Below, piece by piece: positions 22,986-32,579 of a DNA stretch of 64,000 bases. The notes beneath the pieces were generated by a model. The model was not told the DNA's origin and did no database searches. It saw only the letters and a program-made list of their open reading frames with translations. Source of the DNA: Mytilus edulis (taxonomy: Eukaryota > Mollusca > Bivalvia > Mytilida > Mytilidae). Each line of letters starts with the position of its first letter. Position 1 is the stretch's first letter. The DNA is taken from positions 57,519,431 through 57,583,430 of the forward strand of contig NC_092349.1 of NCBI RefSeq assembly GCF_963676685.1, written 5' to 3'. The position numbers and the translations under genes are program-made.

Positions 22986-23099
22986 ACTATCTTAATACTG
23001 GTATACATGATGAGTGTATTTGTAGGTAGTGCATATGATTGCATAGATACAGACATTGACAGACAGTATTGAAAACTAAACCTTGTTAATTAACCAAAT

Positions 23100-23390
23100 T
23101 GTCCTAAAAAAAAAGAATCTTAGATAAGGACGTTCAACATCAAGTTATATTTTCTTTGAAAATGCATATAAATATTATGATACATTAACATGACTGATTA
23201 ATTAATCTTGTATTTGATTAACTGTTTTGTATTAGTTGTTTGCACCTTTTTATATGTGTGGTTTATATGTCAAAACTGCTGATAACTTGCTTTATTGTAA
23301 TACATTTGATTTTGTAAATAGTTGACGTTTTCATTTTGTGTTCTTTTAGAGAATTTCACAAATAAAAGTTCCTAAATTCTTTTATAAGTT
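23100..23390 (+). other. Gene 2 3' UTR-like region with AATAAA
   Basis: CTTGTATTTGAT and TATTAGTTGTTTGCAC at about 23205-23250 match the start of the gene 1 3' UTR exon near 6295-6335, and 23270-23350 matches the end of that exon near 7330-7400. AATAAA at 23361-23366 is the likely cleavage signal. I could not place the splice acceptor for this exon. Confidence 0.4.
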
Positions 23391-23822
23391 GTGTTTTTAT
23401 TGTCTCCTTGCGAAAGAAGCGATATATAGAGAATAATACACGGTAAAAAACCGTAACACATTATGTATCACCCCGAGTAACCAATACCAGCAGAGGGCCG
23501 AAGTCCTGAAGGCTAATATTGTCGAGGATAATATAGCATGTGCTACGGATTTTATCATTATTAAAACGGAGGACTTTAAATTTTCCAAATTGAAGTCTTC
23601 TTACGAAAAATATATTGGTTAAGGATTGATATATTATCCAATATAGATTTGACATCACACAGTAGGCAGACCTAACGCCGACTTTTCATGCTACACTCTT
23701 GGACCAGTACTGCAGCAGCACTACTTATGCATTCAAGTTCCTAAAAGAATGTGCCAGCGTGTATGGTCCACCACCAAAATGACAATGTAAACAAGTAAAA
23801 CTTGATGTATTATAAAAAAGAA

Positions 23823-23935
23823 GATGTGGTATGATTGCCAATGAGACAACTGTCCACACGAGACCAAAATGACACAGACATTAACAACTATAGGTCACAT
23901 TGTATAAAACAGTTTTCTGTATTTCATTTTAACTT
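23823..23935 (-). repeat. Dispersed repeat family B fragment (-)
   Basis: AGAAGATGTGGTATGATTGC followed by CAATGAGACAACTGTCCACA and GACCAAAATGACACAGAC is the reverse complement of the end of the copies at 36110-36425 and 62385-62645. Confidence 0.6.
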
Positions 23936-24049
23936 TCATGTGTGTTTCTTCTAAGTAATTACGGTTCATCTAGTCCTGTTGATGTCTGTTTACTGTTTTT
24001 ATTTCGATTGAATTGATAGTTGAAATGAGTAGAATAATTGTGTTACATG

Positions 24050-24216
24050 CATTTTCTACATCAGGAATAGATTACCTTAGATGTATTTGGCAAAACTTTT
24101 AGAAATTTTTGGTCCTTAATGCTCTTCAACTTCGTACTTCATTTGGCCTTTTAAACATCTTTTGATTCGAGCGTCACTAATGAGTCTTTTGTAGACGAAA
24201 CGCGCGTCTGGCGTAT
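24050..24216 (+). ncRNA. Truncated retrozyme with mutated hammerhead
   Basis: Part of the unit body (GATTACCTTAGATGTATTTG, TGCTCTTCAACTTCGTACTT) followed by a hammerhead at 24169-24216. The core reads CTAATGA, a G-to-A change at an invariant base, so it should be inactive; GAAA and ACGCGCGT are intact. Confidence 0.65.
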
Positions 24217-24578
24217 ATATAAAATTGTAATCCTGGTATATAATATGAGTTTTTTTGTTATTCAACTAAAGATCCATACATATCACCGTAGATACAATTT
24301 ACCAGTATACATTAACAAACAAATTGTTTCATGCATGGTGAAACATATCTGCTAATAACCTATAACTGATTTCATATTTCAAAATATTTGCTTTGACTGA
24401 CCCCACAAAAAACACAAAACTTCCAAATCGAAAACAATTATTTAATTCTAAGAAACGTTTCATCAGTATTAAGCCATTGTAGCCACACACTTTGTTGTTA
24501 ATAATAAGGTCTGCAAGCTCAACAGTGGAATATAAAAAAAGTAGCTTTATGAGTTATCAATTTGTATAGGTGCTGATT

Positions 24579-24825
24579 AGTCCAAAAAGTTACGACGCCT
24601 TGAAAGGCTATTTATTTTTTGGCTGTGACGCCTTCCTACGACTGACAAAAGTATGAAACAAATATTTTGTAAAATAAGTTATTACTTATAAATGTCGCGA
24701 TACACATATACTTATATACAACAATGCTTTATTGCGTAAAGAGTCAGTAAAGATGGAAATATAGGAAGGCGTCACAGCAACAAATTAAAATAGATTTTCA
24801 AGACGTAATAATCATCATTTGGACT
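24579..24825. mobile_element. MITE with long terminal inverted repeats
   Basis: A 247-bp element. It begins AGTCCAAAAAGTTACGACGCC and ends with the inverse, GTAATAATCATCATTTGGACT; the inverted arms stay alignable for about 60 bp up to GCTGTGACGCCTTCCTA and its complement. The 11-bp direct repeat AGGTGCTGATT lies immediately on both sides (24568-24578 and 24826-24836). No coding capacity. A 9-11 bp target duplication fits Mutator-like elements (family knowledge); the superfamily call is inference. Confidence 0.75.
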
Positions 24826-24836
24826 AGGTGCTGATT

Positions 24837-26440
24837 TGTCTTGATAACGAACTTTCTTTCTTGAGTGCCTTACTGTCTTTCACGAATTCAAAATTGTCCT
24901 CGCGCCGATTTTTTTCGATGCCAAAGTGTCAGAGTAAATGAGAGTTGAAACCCCATTTTTCTCACTCTGACATGATCAATTTTGTGATTTTTGTTTTAGA
25001 TCATACAAATACAATCAGAACCGCCGAGTTCCGATATGAAACAATTTCAAATATGGTTGAAGTAAATTCTGTTTTTCTCCCATTTCAACTGCGGCTAAAA
25101 CCTCTTCTCGTCGCTTATTAAATGTGGTTGCATTTCGTATCATGCCAGGAAATACAGCAATTGGATGTCTTATGCTAAACTTTGACGTCATTCGATATAT
25201 CATGTCATGCCCTGATGACTTTACATTGGAGACATTAGAGGAAAAAGATAATCTAAGATCGTAGGTGATTTATTTGAAAGAGATGCGGTTATGAACAAGT
25301 GTTTGCATCAATTAAATATATGGACACATATGTCCTTCTAACAGCAAGAGGGTTGACATGTCCGACATTGTCGTCTGCTAACATTTCAAGCGGATAACAA
25401 CTAAAGAGTTCCAAAAACAGTCTAAAAAAATTGAAAAACAACACGTTTAATAATTTCAATGCGTCCGAAGCGCTTTTCTGGATTTACCTCCATCAAAAAC
25501 GCTCAAAGCCAAACATTTGAAATCCGAGGATGTATAACATGTATAAGTACCGAAACCGTTGGAGAGCTACATGACAAAAATACATAAAATTGAAAGCCAA
25601 ATTTATCTCAAGTCAACTTTGTCAAAAGTGGTGCGATACGGGGTATGTGATACGGCTTTAGCTATGCTATACGGGATATGCGATACAGGGTGGGTGATAC
25701 AGACAGGAGAAAAGAACTTTTATTAAATAAACAAAATTACTGTATTTAGTACTAAATAAATGATTATACTTGATTATTTTCCTTTGTCTGCAATATTAAT
25801 CGAAATATATTAGCTACAGGGACGAACACGAATAATTATGTCAGCCTAATGATAAAAGTCAGTTACCTGGATTTCAAATGAATATTCCGGCTGTATCAAT
25901 ATTATGACTAACAAATTGATATATGCTACACATGAGACACAAGACATTACTGCTCTGTTCAAAGGGGCTAAGATGAGGTTTTTGCCATCTCTTGGACTCA
26001 AAAATCTTAAGTTGCAAAACTTGTGTCTAATCCTATTTTCAATGTTTTTTGGATAATGAAATATGTTTAAACTATACAAATTGATACGGCAAGCAGCTGT
26101 AATCGATTGACATATGAAGACGATGATTCATATCCATGAGAATGAAAAGAAGAAGAAAGTATAAAACACGCAATCAGAAAATAAATCAAGGACCTAGGGA
26201 ACGAAAGAAGGACATCGATAGAGATTCGTATCGACTAAATTTTACTATGTTTAACTATGAAAATAAACTATATGGTGACTGTTTTTGAATTTAAAATTTG
26301 ATCTCCTGCTAAGTCTCTTTAAAGACGAATAAGATAGCAAAATCGATTATATTTATAAGTTTCAACATGACGTAATTTGGATATAGGTGCTATGATGAAG
26401 GTACAACTGATTTTCGTTATCCATTTCACAGATGATGTCG
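24837..26440. other. Intergenic, one family-2 ribozyme motif
   Basis: Short minus-strand frames at 25015-25203 and 25846-26079 show nothing recognisable. A near tandem GATACGG/GTGATACGG stretch lies at 25630-25700. The only interpretable element is the motif at 25461-25505. Confidence 0.4.
25461..25505 (-). ncRNA. Hammerhead-like motif, family 2
   Basis: On the minus strand: GAGCGTTTTTGATGGAGG, TAAATCCA, GAAA, AAGCGCTT, C, GGACGC. Stem I strands GCGTTT and GGACGC pair with wobble. The core TTGATGG differs from CTGATGA at two positions, so activity is unlikely. It defines the second family best: helix III is the palindrome AAGCGCTT instead of ACGCGCGT. Confidence 0.45.
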
Positions 26441-26585
26441 GATATGTCCGAATGTCTTTTAAAAAATCCCGTCCCCTTTCTACGAATGTGAACTACTTTT
26501 TTAGGCAATGGCATTATCAGTTTATTTTTTATCTATGAGTTTGAATGTCGCTCTGGAATATTTTGCTTATTTGCCTAGCTAAATT
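26440..26585 (+). repeat. Penelope-like 3' end fragment
   Basis: GATGATGTCGGATATGTCCG and CCCGTCCCCTTTCTACGAATG match the end of the RT relic near 18490-18545; from 26515 it continues with the non-coding tail (TGGCATTATCAGTTTATTTT, TATGAGTTTGAATGTCGCTC). This joins RT 3' end and tail a second time, with a deletion between them. Confidence 0.55.
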
Positions 26586-27189
26586 TTATGACATAGATAG
26601 TAGTCCAAAAAGAGATCATAATTATTTTACAGAATTGAGTAACGGAATGTAAAATGTTTAAATTGTAAAAAAATAACCTTTAATGAAACAAAGCCGTCAG
26701 AATGATAAATGATTTTGGTTGATTGAGTGTGTACACCATACGATTAAAGAGAATCAACTCTTGTTCAAAGTTTATCTATGTAATATACAAAGCGCTGTTT
26801 CGTGATTATCATCGTTACCATAAGGGGACATACATATCTTATGTGGATATTGATTTTGATCTAGGTGCTTTTTGTGATTTTTCTTTTTATGGTTAATTAG
26901 AAAATAAAACATTGTTATGATTTTTTGATTGATGTATTTTTACTGATAAACTTTTTACAATGTTGTATTCATTTTTAAATTAGATTTACGCCTTTAAATG
27001 AAGTAAACTCTCATTAATGACTCATTGAACCGTGATAATGTGTGTATTTTGTTGGATTTTATTGTGTTCATACATTTAACACCTGGCCTATACATTTTTC
27101 TACACAAGACATGCATTGTGTCTATGCAACACTCATCAGTGAAGCTTGAATTAAAATAATTGAACGGCCAAATTAATCAATAGAAAGTT

Positions 27190-27385
27190 AGGGAGCATAC
27201 GCTCTATTTGAATTGTTTTGCATTGTCATTTTATGGCCTTTTATACATTGTAGCTGACTATGCGGTATTGAATTTGCGAATTGTTGAAGGCCGTATGGTG
27301 ACGGTATGTGGTTGTTAATTTCTGTGTCATCTGGTCTCTTGTGGAAAGTTGTCTCCTTGGCAATCATGCTACATCTTTTTTTTAA
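27190..27385 (+). repeat. Dispersed repeat family B copy (+)
   Basis: ATTGTTGAAGGCCGTATGGT, GTTGTTAATTTCTGTGTCAT, GGTCTCTTGTGGAAAGTTGT and GGCAATCATGCTACATCTTT in the family order. Confidence 0.65.
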
Positions 27386-27540
27386 TACTTAAAGATTTAC
27401 AAAATGTATGTACTGAAGAATCGTCAAATCAGTGTCAGATTTTAATAAAGCTAAAATTCATGACTTTGTATATTTATTTTGTAGAAGTATATGTTGAAGT
27501 TGAACTAAAAGTGAAGTTCTGGTCGGGTTAACAATCTACT

Positions 27541-28320
27541 GATGATGTCAATTACCAAACTGTAGACAGATGCAAAAGTGGACCTCCGAGAAAACTTTCA
27601 AAATTCCATGAATACATTTTCACTTACATGAAGCTACGTCTTGCTATCTCATCATTTGTTTTGGGTGACTTATTTAGTGTATCAGAATATCGAGTATCTC
27701 AGATATTTACCACATGGATAAATCTAATGCATATGGTGTTACACCTTTCACTAAGTGGCCATCAAGACGTAACATAAGGAAGTATATGTCTAGATAATTT
27801 CAGACCAGCTTTCCCAAAACTACTGAAATAATTGACTGCACAGAAATGTAATTCAAAAGCCAAAATAACCTACAAAAATAGAACCTACAAATCACATTAC
27901 ACTTTTAAATGTCTAGTTTGTATAACTCTCTCAGGAGCTTTTTCATTTATCTCTGATTTGTGGGCTAGTAACACTTCAGACAAATGCATCACAGAGCACA
28001 GTGGCTTTCTTGACTCAAATAAACCTGATGACGAAATAATGGCTGACAGAGGATTCACTATTCGTGATTTTTTGACTGATCGAAGGGCAACACAAGTGAT
28101 TCCTTCCTTTACAAAGAAATATAAATTGGGAAAAGGGTAACCACTTTCTGCAGCAGATGTTATTAATAGAATCCATGTGGAACGATCAATCAGAACGCTA
28201 AAACCGTTTCGTATGTTGACTCTGGTGATGGACAAAAAATTAAAAGCCATAGCCAATCAAATGGTCAAAGTGAGTGGATTCATTTGCAACTTGGATAAGC
28301 CACAAGTAGTAACTAATTAA
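27541..28320 (+). pseudogene. DDE_4-type (PHIS/ISL2EU-like) transposase relic
   Basis: Broken frames give, in order, FHEYIFTYMKLRLAISSFVL (helix-turn-helix-like region), EIIDCTEM, SHYTFKCLVCITLSGAFSFI, SDLWASNTSDKCITEHSGFL, ADRGFTIRDFLTDRRAT (catalytic Asp region), then HVERSIRTLKPFR and FICNLDKP at the end. This is the DDE_Tnp_4 layout found with THAP-type transposases in invertebrates. Stops and frameshifts interrupt it at several places, and the catalytic triad cannot be read in one frame. The convergent YqaJ relic beside it supports one two-gene element. Confidence 0.7.
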
Positions 28321-28861
28321 ATGAAAATTGAAAGATTTTTACTTTTTAACTCTGAAAAAAAAGACAAAGTACATTAAAACATGAACGTGACAAAGTAAAA
28401 ATTCAGTTTTATATGTTCACAGTCACATTGCAACTATTTATTACATAGTATTTTCTCAATTTATTTTTGGAAAACATTTTAAATTTGGCAACAATTGAAG
28501 CAAAAAAAATCTTCATTAAAGTAAATTATTTCACAATTTCACAAATTAACGATTTGTAAGACGTGTAAAAAATAATGTCACACCATTTTATATTGCACAC
28601 TCCCATTTGTCCCTGAATCTGTGTGTACCATGGCGAACTTTGTTATAGGCATACATTTTGATTTTTATAGAAAAATATGTGATATTTTTTGTCCATATGT
28701 CTACATATTTCTTATGGAGTTGAATCTTTAAAAGAAGAGCCACATTTGATTTCAATCAAGCCTTTTCCACAACATTTACAATTAATTATTCCATCAGGTG
28801 ATGCTCCAAAAATGGTTTAGCTTTTGATACATGAAAACCACATAAAGTTATTTTAGCACAT
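28321..28861. other. Spacer between convergent transposon relics
   Basis: Lies between the 3' ends of the transposase and YqaJ relics. No exon or RNA seen; 28730-28860 may be decayed 3' sequence of the YqaJ reading frame, but I cannot support it. Confidence 0.35.
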
Positions 28862-29250
28862 TTATGTTCTTTTTTTATAATTCTGAAAATATAAATGTCT
28901 GGCAATTGGTTTATTGATTATTCCATATTCCATTGCTGGTGTGTTTATTTTGTTGTTTTGCTGTAAAATATTTCTTGAAATGAAATTGTCTTTTTCATCT
29001 CCAAATTTAAAATGTAAAACGGAATGAAGTAAAGATGCTGTAATTCTTCCAATTTTGTACAAAAACCACTCAGAATTTTCAGCCTTCCTACATGTTCTTG
29101 CTTGAATTTGGGTGATAATGTCATCATCATGATACAATTTATCAAAATCTAAAAAGATACTACCATTATCTTTGCACTAATCATCTAATTGTTTCATGGA
29201 CATAGGGATTTCACCTTCCCCGTCACTTTCGTCACTGGAATTTTCTAATG
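28862..29250 (-). pseudogene. YqaJ-like nuclease relic, C-terminal part
   Basis: Minus-strand frame reads DDDIITQIQARTCRKAENSE, then WFLYKIGRITASLLHSVLHF and TPAMEYGIINKPIARHLYF. The pattern Ser/Glu-Trp, Gly-Arg-Ile-Thr-Ala-Ser and Ala-x-x-Tyr-Gly-x-x-Asn-x-x-x-Ala is the start of the YqaJ/lambda-exonuclease fold. Upstream is an acidic stretch with a stop near 29178. ISL2EU elements are known to encode such a nuclease next to their transposase. Truncated before the catalytic core is complete. Confidence 0.6.
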
Positions 29251-29689
29251 TGTGTGAAAAAAATCAGATTTATTTATTTTACACAAATTATAAACACTCT
29301 TTTCTATCTCATGTTCTGAAAGTTTTAATCCTTTTGGTATGATTGCAAAGAATATGAAGGGTTATTTTTGATATTGATTTTAATAATTGTCAGTGGTTCT
29401 TACAATTTTCTTGCTCGATCCCAAGTAGATAGCACATCAGTATCTACTTCTGTATTTTTCTGTGTCTACTTGAACAATTTTCTAATGAGAACAGGAGAGC
29501 AGAATATGCTTGCATGTCCAATTATCACTGAAAAAATACAGTACATGTACGTTTACAATCTTACATATAGGATTACTAATGCAAATTCATAAATAATTGG
29601 GTGCATTTATTATTGGCATATTGCGATTGTGTAATTTCAGACTAAAATTTGATTTAATTGGTTATCAAAGATACCAGGATTATATTTTA

Positions 29690-29737
29690 GTACGCCAGAC
29701 GCGCGTTTCGTCCACATAAGACTCAGCAGTGACGCTC
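29690..29737 (-). ncRNA. Hammerhead, core mutated
   Basis: On the minus strand the core reads CTGCTGA instead of CTGATGA, an invariant A changed to C. GAAA, ACGCGCGT and stem I are intact. Expected inactive. Confidence 0.65.
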
Positions 29738-30019
29738 ATATCAAAATATTTATAAAGCCAAACAAGTACAAAGTTGAAGAGCATGGAATATCCAAAATTC
29801 CAAAAAGTTGTGCCAAATACGGCTAAAGTAATCTATGTCTGGGATAAGAAAATACTCATTTTTTTGGGAAAATTCCACATTATTGATATTCATGTCAACA
29901 CTTAATCGCTTAAGTATTGACTACTGGGCTGGTTATACCCTCGGGGACGAAACGTCCAGCAGCAGGGGCATCGACCCAGTGGTGTTAATAGTTATCAAAG
30001 GTACCAGGATTATAATTTA

Positions 30020-30067
30020 GTACGCCAGACGTGCGTTTTGTCTACACAAGACTCATCAGTGACGCTC
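30020..30067 (-). ncRNA. Hammerhead, GAAA box mutated
   Basis: CTGATGA intact, but the second core box reads AAAA after GAC, and helix III is ACGCACGT. Expected inactive. Confidence 0.65.
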
Positions 30068-30382
30068 ATATCAAACTATTTATAAAGCCAAACAAGTACA
30101 AAGTTGAAGAGCATGGCAGATCAAAAATCCAAACAAGTCGTGCCAAATACGGCTAGGGTAATCTATGCATGGGCTAAGAAAATCTTTAGTTTTTTTCGGA
30201 AAATTCAAAGTTTTGAAACAGAAATTTATCAAATGACCACATTATTGATATTCATGTCAACACGTAATAGCTTAAGTATTGACTACTTGGCTGGTGATAG
30301 CCTCGGGGACCGAAACGTCCACCAGCAGTGGCATCGACCCAGTGGTGTAAATAGTAATCAAAGGTACCAGGATTATAATTTA

Positions 30383-30430
30383 GTACGCCAAACGCGCGTT
30401 TCGTCTACACAAGACTCAGCAGTGACGCTC
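30383..30430 (-). ncRNA. Hammerhead, core mutated
   Basis: CTGCTGA core, and T instead of C at the cleavage position. Identical changes occur in the next copy (30746), showing these two units arose by tandem duplication. Confidence 0.65.
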
Positions 30431-30745
30431 ATATCAAACTATTTATCAAGCCAAACAAGTACAAAGTTGAAGAGCATGGCAGATCGAAAATTCAAAAAAG
30501 TTGTGCCAAATACGGCTAAGGTAATCAATGCATGGGCTAAGAAAATCTTTAGTTTTTTTCGGAAAATTCAAAGTTTTGAAACAGAAATTTATCAAATGAC
30601 CACATTATTGATATTCATGTCAACACGTAATAGCTTAAGTATTGACTACTTGGCTGGTGATAGCCTCGGGGACCGAAACGTCCACCAGCAGTGGCATCGA
30701 CCCAGTGGTGTAAATAGTATTCAAAGGTACCAGGATTATAATTTA

Positions 30746-30793
30746 GTACGCCAAACGCGCGTTTCGTCTACACAAGACTCAGCAGTGACGCTC
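30746..30793 (-). ncRNA. Hammerhead, core mutated
   Basis: Same CTGCTGA core and same cleavage-site change as the copy at 30383. Confidence 0.65.
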
Positions 30794-31118
30794 ATATAAA
30801 AATATTTATAAAGCCAAACAAGTACAAAGTTGAAAAGCATGGAAGATCCAAAACTCCCAAAAGTAGTGCTACATACGCATGATACGGCTAAGGTAATCTA
30901 TGCCTGGAATAAGGAAATCCTTATTTTTTTTCGGAAAATTCAAAGTTTTGTAAACAGGAAATTTATAACATGACCACATTATTGATATTCATGTCAACAC
31001 TTAATCACTTAAGTGTTGCCTACTGGGCTGTTGATACCCTTTGGGACGAAACGTCCACCAGCAGTGGCATCGACCCAGTGGTATAAATAGTTATCAAAGG
31101 TACCAGGATTATAATTTA

Positions 31119-31166
31119 GTACGCCAGACGCGCGTTTCGTCTACATAAGACTCATCAGTGACGCTC
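31119..31166 (-). ncRNA. Hammerhead ribozyme, canonical core
   Basis: The only copy of the array with all invariant bases: GCGTCA, CTGATGA, GTCT/AGAC, GAAA, ACGCGCGT, C, TGGCGT. Its 48 nt are the same as the copy at 9583-9630 on the other strand, 21 kb away. Confidence 0.78.
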
Positions 31167-31439
31167 ATATCAAAATATTTATAAAGCCAAACAAAGACAA
31201 ATTTGAAGAGCATGGAAGATCCAAAATTCCAAAGAGTTGTGCCAAATACGGCTAAGGTATTTTATGCCTGGGTTTAGAAAATCCTTAGTTTTTTCGAAAA
31301 ATTCAAAGTTTTGTAAACAGGAAATTTATAAAATGACCACATTATTGATATGCATGTCAACACTAAATCGATTAAGTGTTGACTACTAGGCTGGTGATAC
31401 CCTCGGGGACGAAAAAAGTTTTGCGATATTGAGAAAAAC

Positions 31440-32190
31440 TCTGTTTAATTCATATGAAAAAAAAAAATATACAAAATGCAAGTAAAAGTTACTGCGGTTG
31501 TGTATCATGTTGTATTTTAGCAATAAAAACAACACAATAACTACTAAATTTATAGTATTCTATATTTCCAACAAAGCTGTTTTTAAATAACTGAAAATCT
31601 TTTCATTTTACATATATGATATTAGTGTAAGGGTTAGAGTTTGAAAATATTTTGTTAAATTCTGTGTTAACTATTACCCTTAAACAGATTAAAAACTATG
31701 TGTTTTAATGCTGAACAATATATTTATCAAGTTAACTATTTGTAGTTTCAAATTTCTTGTCAATCAACATCTTTATGAATAATAAGATGTGGAATAAGCA
31801 CTGAACCCTTTATAAAGCATGTGATGTCCAATTTACAGAGGTATATATATTTGTATTGATATGAAGAAAGGTAATTAAAGCTGCACATGGTTTTGTTAAT
31901 TTCTTATAATTGTATGACGGTAATAAAAAAATAATATTGGTTGAATGCAGTACCTGATATGATACCAGCTATTTAAGGTAACGCTAATCAGATTTACACA
32001 ATACAATTGCATCCACCACTTCTGAAATGGCCTTTTGTTCTAACAATAATCCAGGGGTTGTAAGGTTTTTTTTTACTATCTGGTCTCGGGAACACTTGCT
32101 GTTCTCACATAGAAATATTCAGTATTTATGATTCTGTGCAATTTAACATCATGAATGTGATTGGATGTTTAAAAATTAAATCCATTATAT
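31440..32190. other. Non-coding, inside split transposon
   Basis: AT-rich sequence between the ribozyme array and the YqaJ N-terminal relic. No coding match. May be decayed transposon sequence. Confidence 0.35.
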
Positions 32191-32195
32191 CTCCT

Positions 32196-32573
32196 TTAAT
32201 TTGATAAATGTGACTCATTCAATTGACCAACTTTCATCAGATAGATCAAAATGTCGTATGATTCTATTAAAGGTAAATCACGCAAATCTAAATTCCAGTT
32301 CAACTCCGTGCTAACTTCTGGTAAAACACATTTAGCCCCATTCACTTCCACTGTTCTTTGAAACGAGTCCATAACTTTGTAGTCGTCCTGTGTTTGCGTA
32401 GCTCCCAACTTCAATTCAATAGCAATTTCACATAGCCTAACCAACTGTTGCTTCCAATAAAGACTACATGTTATTCTTCGTTTTGAAAGGAATGTCTTGA
32501 GATCCGGTATGTGCATTCTTTTGAACTGGGAAACATTATTATCCATTACAGCTGACAATATTGATATTGACAA
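32196..32573 (-). pseudogene. YqaJ-protein N-terminal relic (SAP-like)
   Basis: A 125-codon open minus-strand frame: MHIPDLKTFLSKRRITCS followed by a basic, Leu-rich helix (LVRLCEIAIEL) resembles the SAP-like DNA-binding start of the YqaJ proteins of invertebrate ISL2EU-type elements; the end, NLDLRDLPLIESYDILIYLM, also fits. It is on the same strand as the C-terminal relic at 28862-29250, about 3 kb away, with the ribozyme array between them. The assignment is from remembered family features, so moderate. Confidence 0.5.
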
Positions 32574-32579
32574 CGAAAA

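Larger units (their letters stand above)
29680..31415 (-). mobile_element. Retrozyme-like tandem array, five hammerhead copies
   Basis: Minus-strand hammerhead motifs at 29690, 30020, 30383, 30746 and 31119 delimit units of 330, 363, 363 and 373 bp plus a final truncated unit ending near CCTCGGGGACGAAA. Unit bodies share GTGCCAAATACGGCTAAGGT, ACCACATTATTGATATTCAT and CCACCAGCAGTGGCATCGAC. They are the reverse complement of the units at 9000-9660. The 231-codon open frame at 30104-30799 spans two units and is produced by the repeat, not a gene. Confidence 0.82.

Noticed and set aside
30104-30799. 231-codon plus-strand frame with an internal repeat
   Set aside because: It runs across two retrozyme units whose 363-bp length is divisible by three. 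The units are non-coding and this is the antisense of the ribozyme strand.
29680-31415. CRISPR-like array or centromeric satellite
   Set aside because: Units are about 360 bp with ribozymes and no short repeat-spacer structure, and the context is a eukaryotic gene region.
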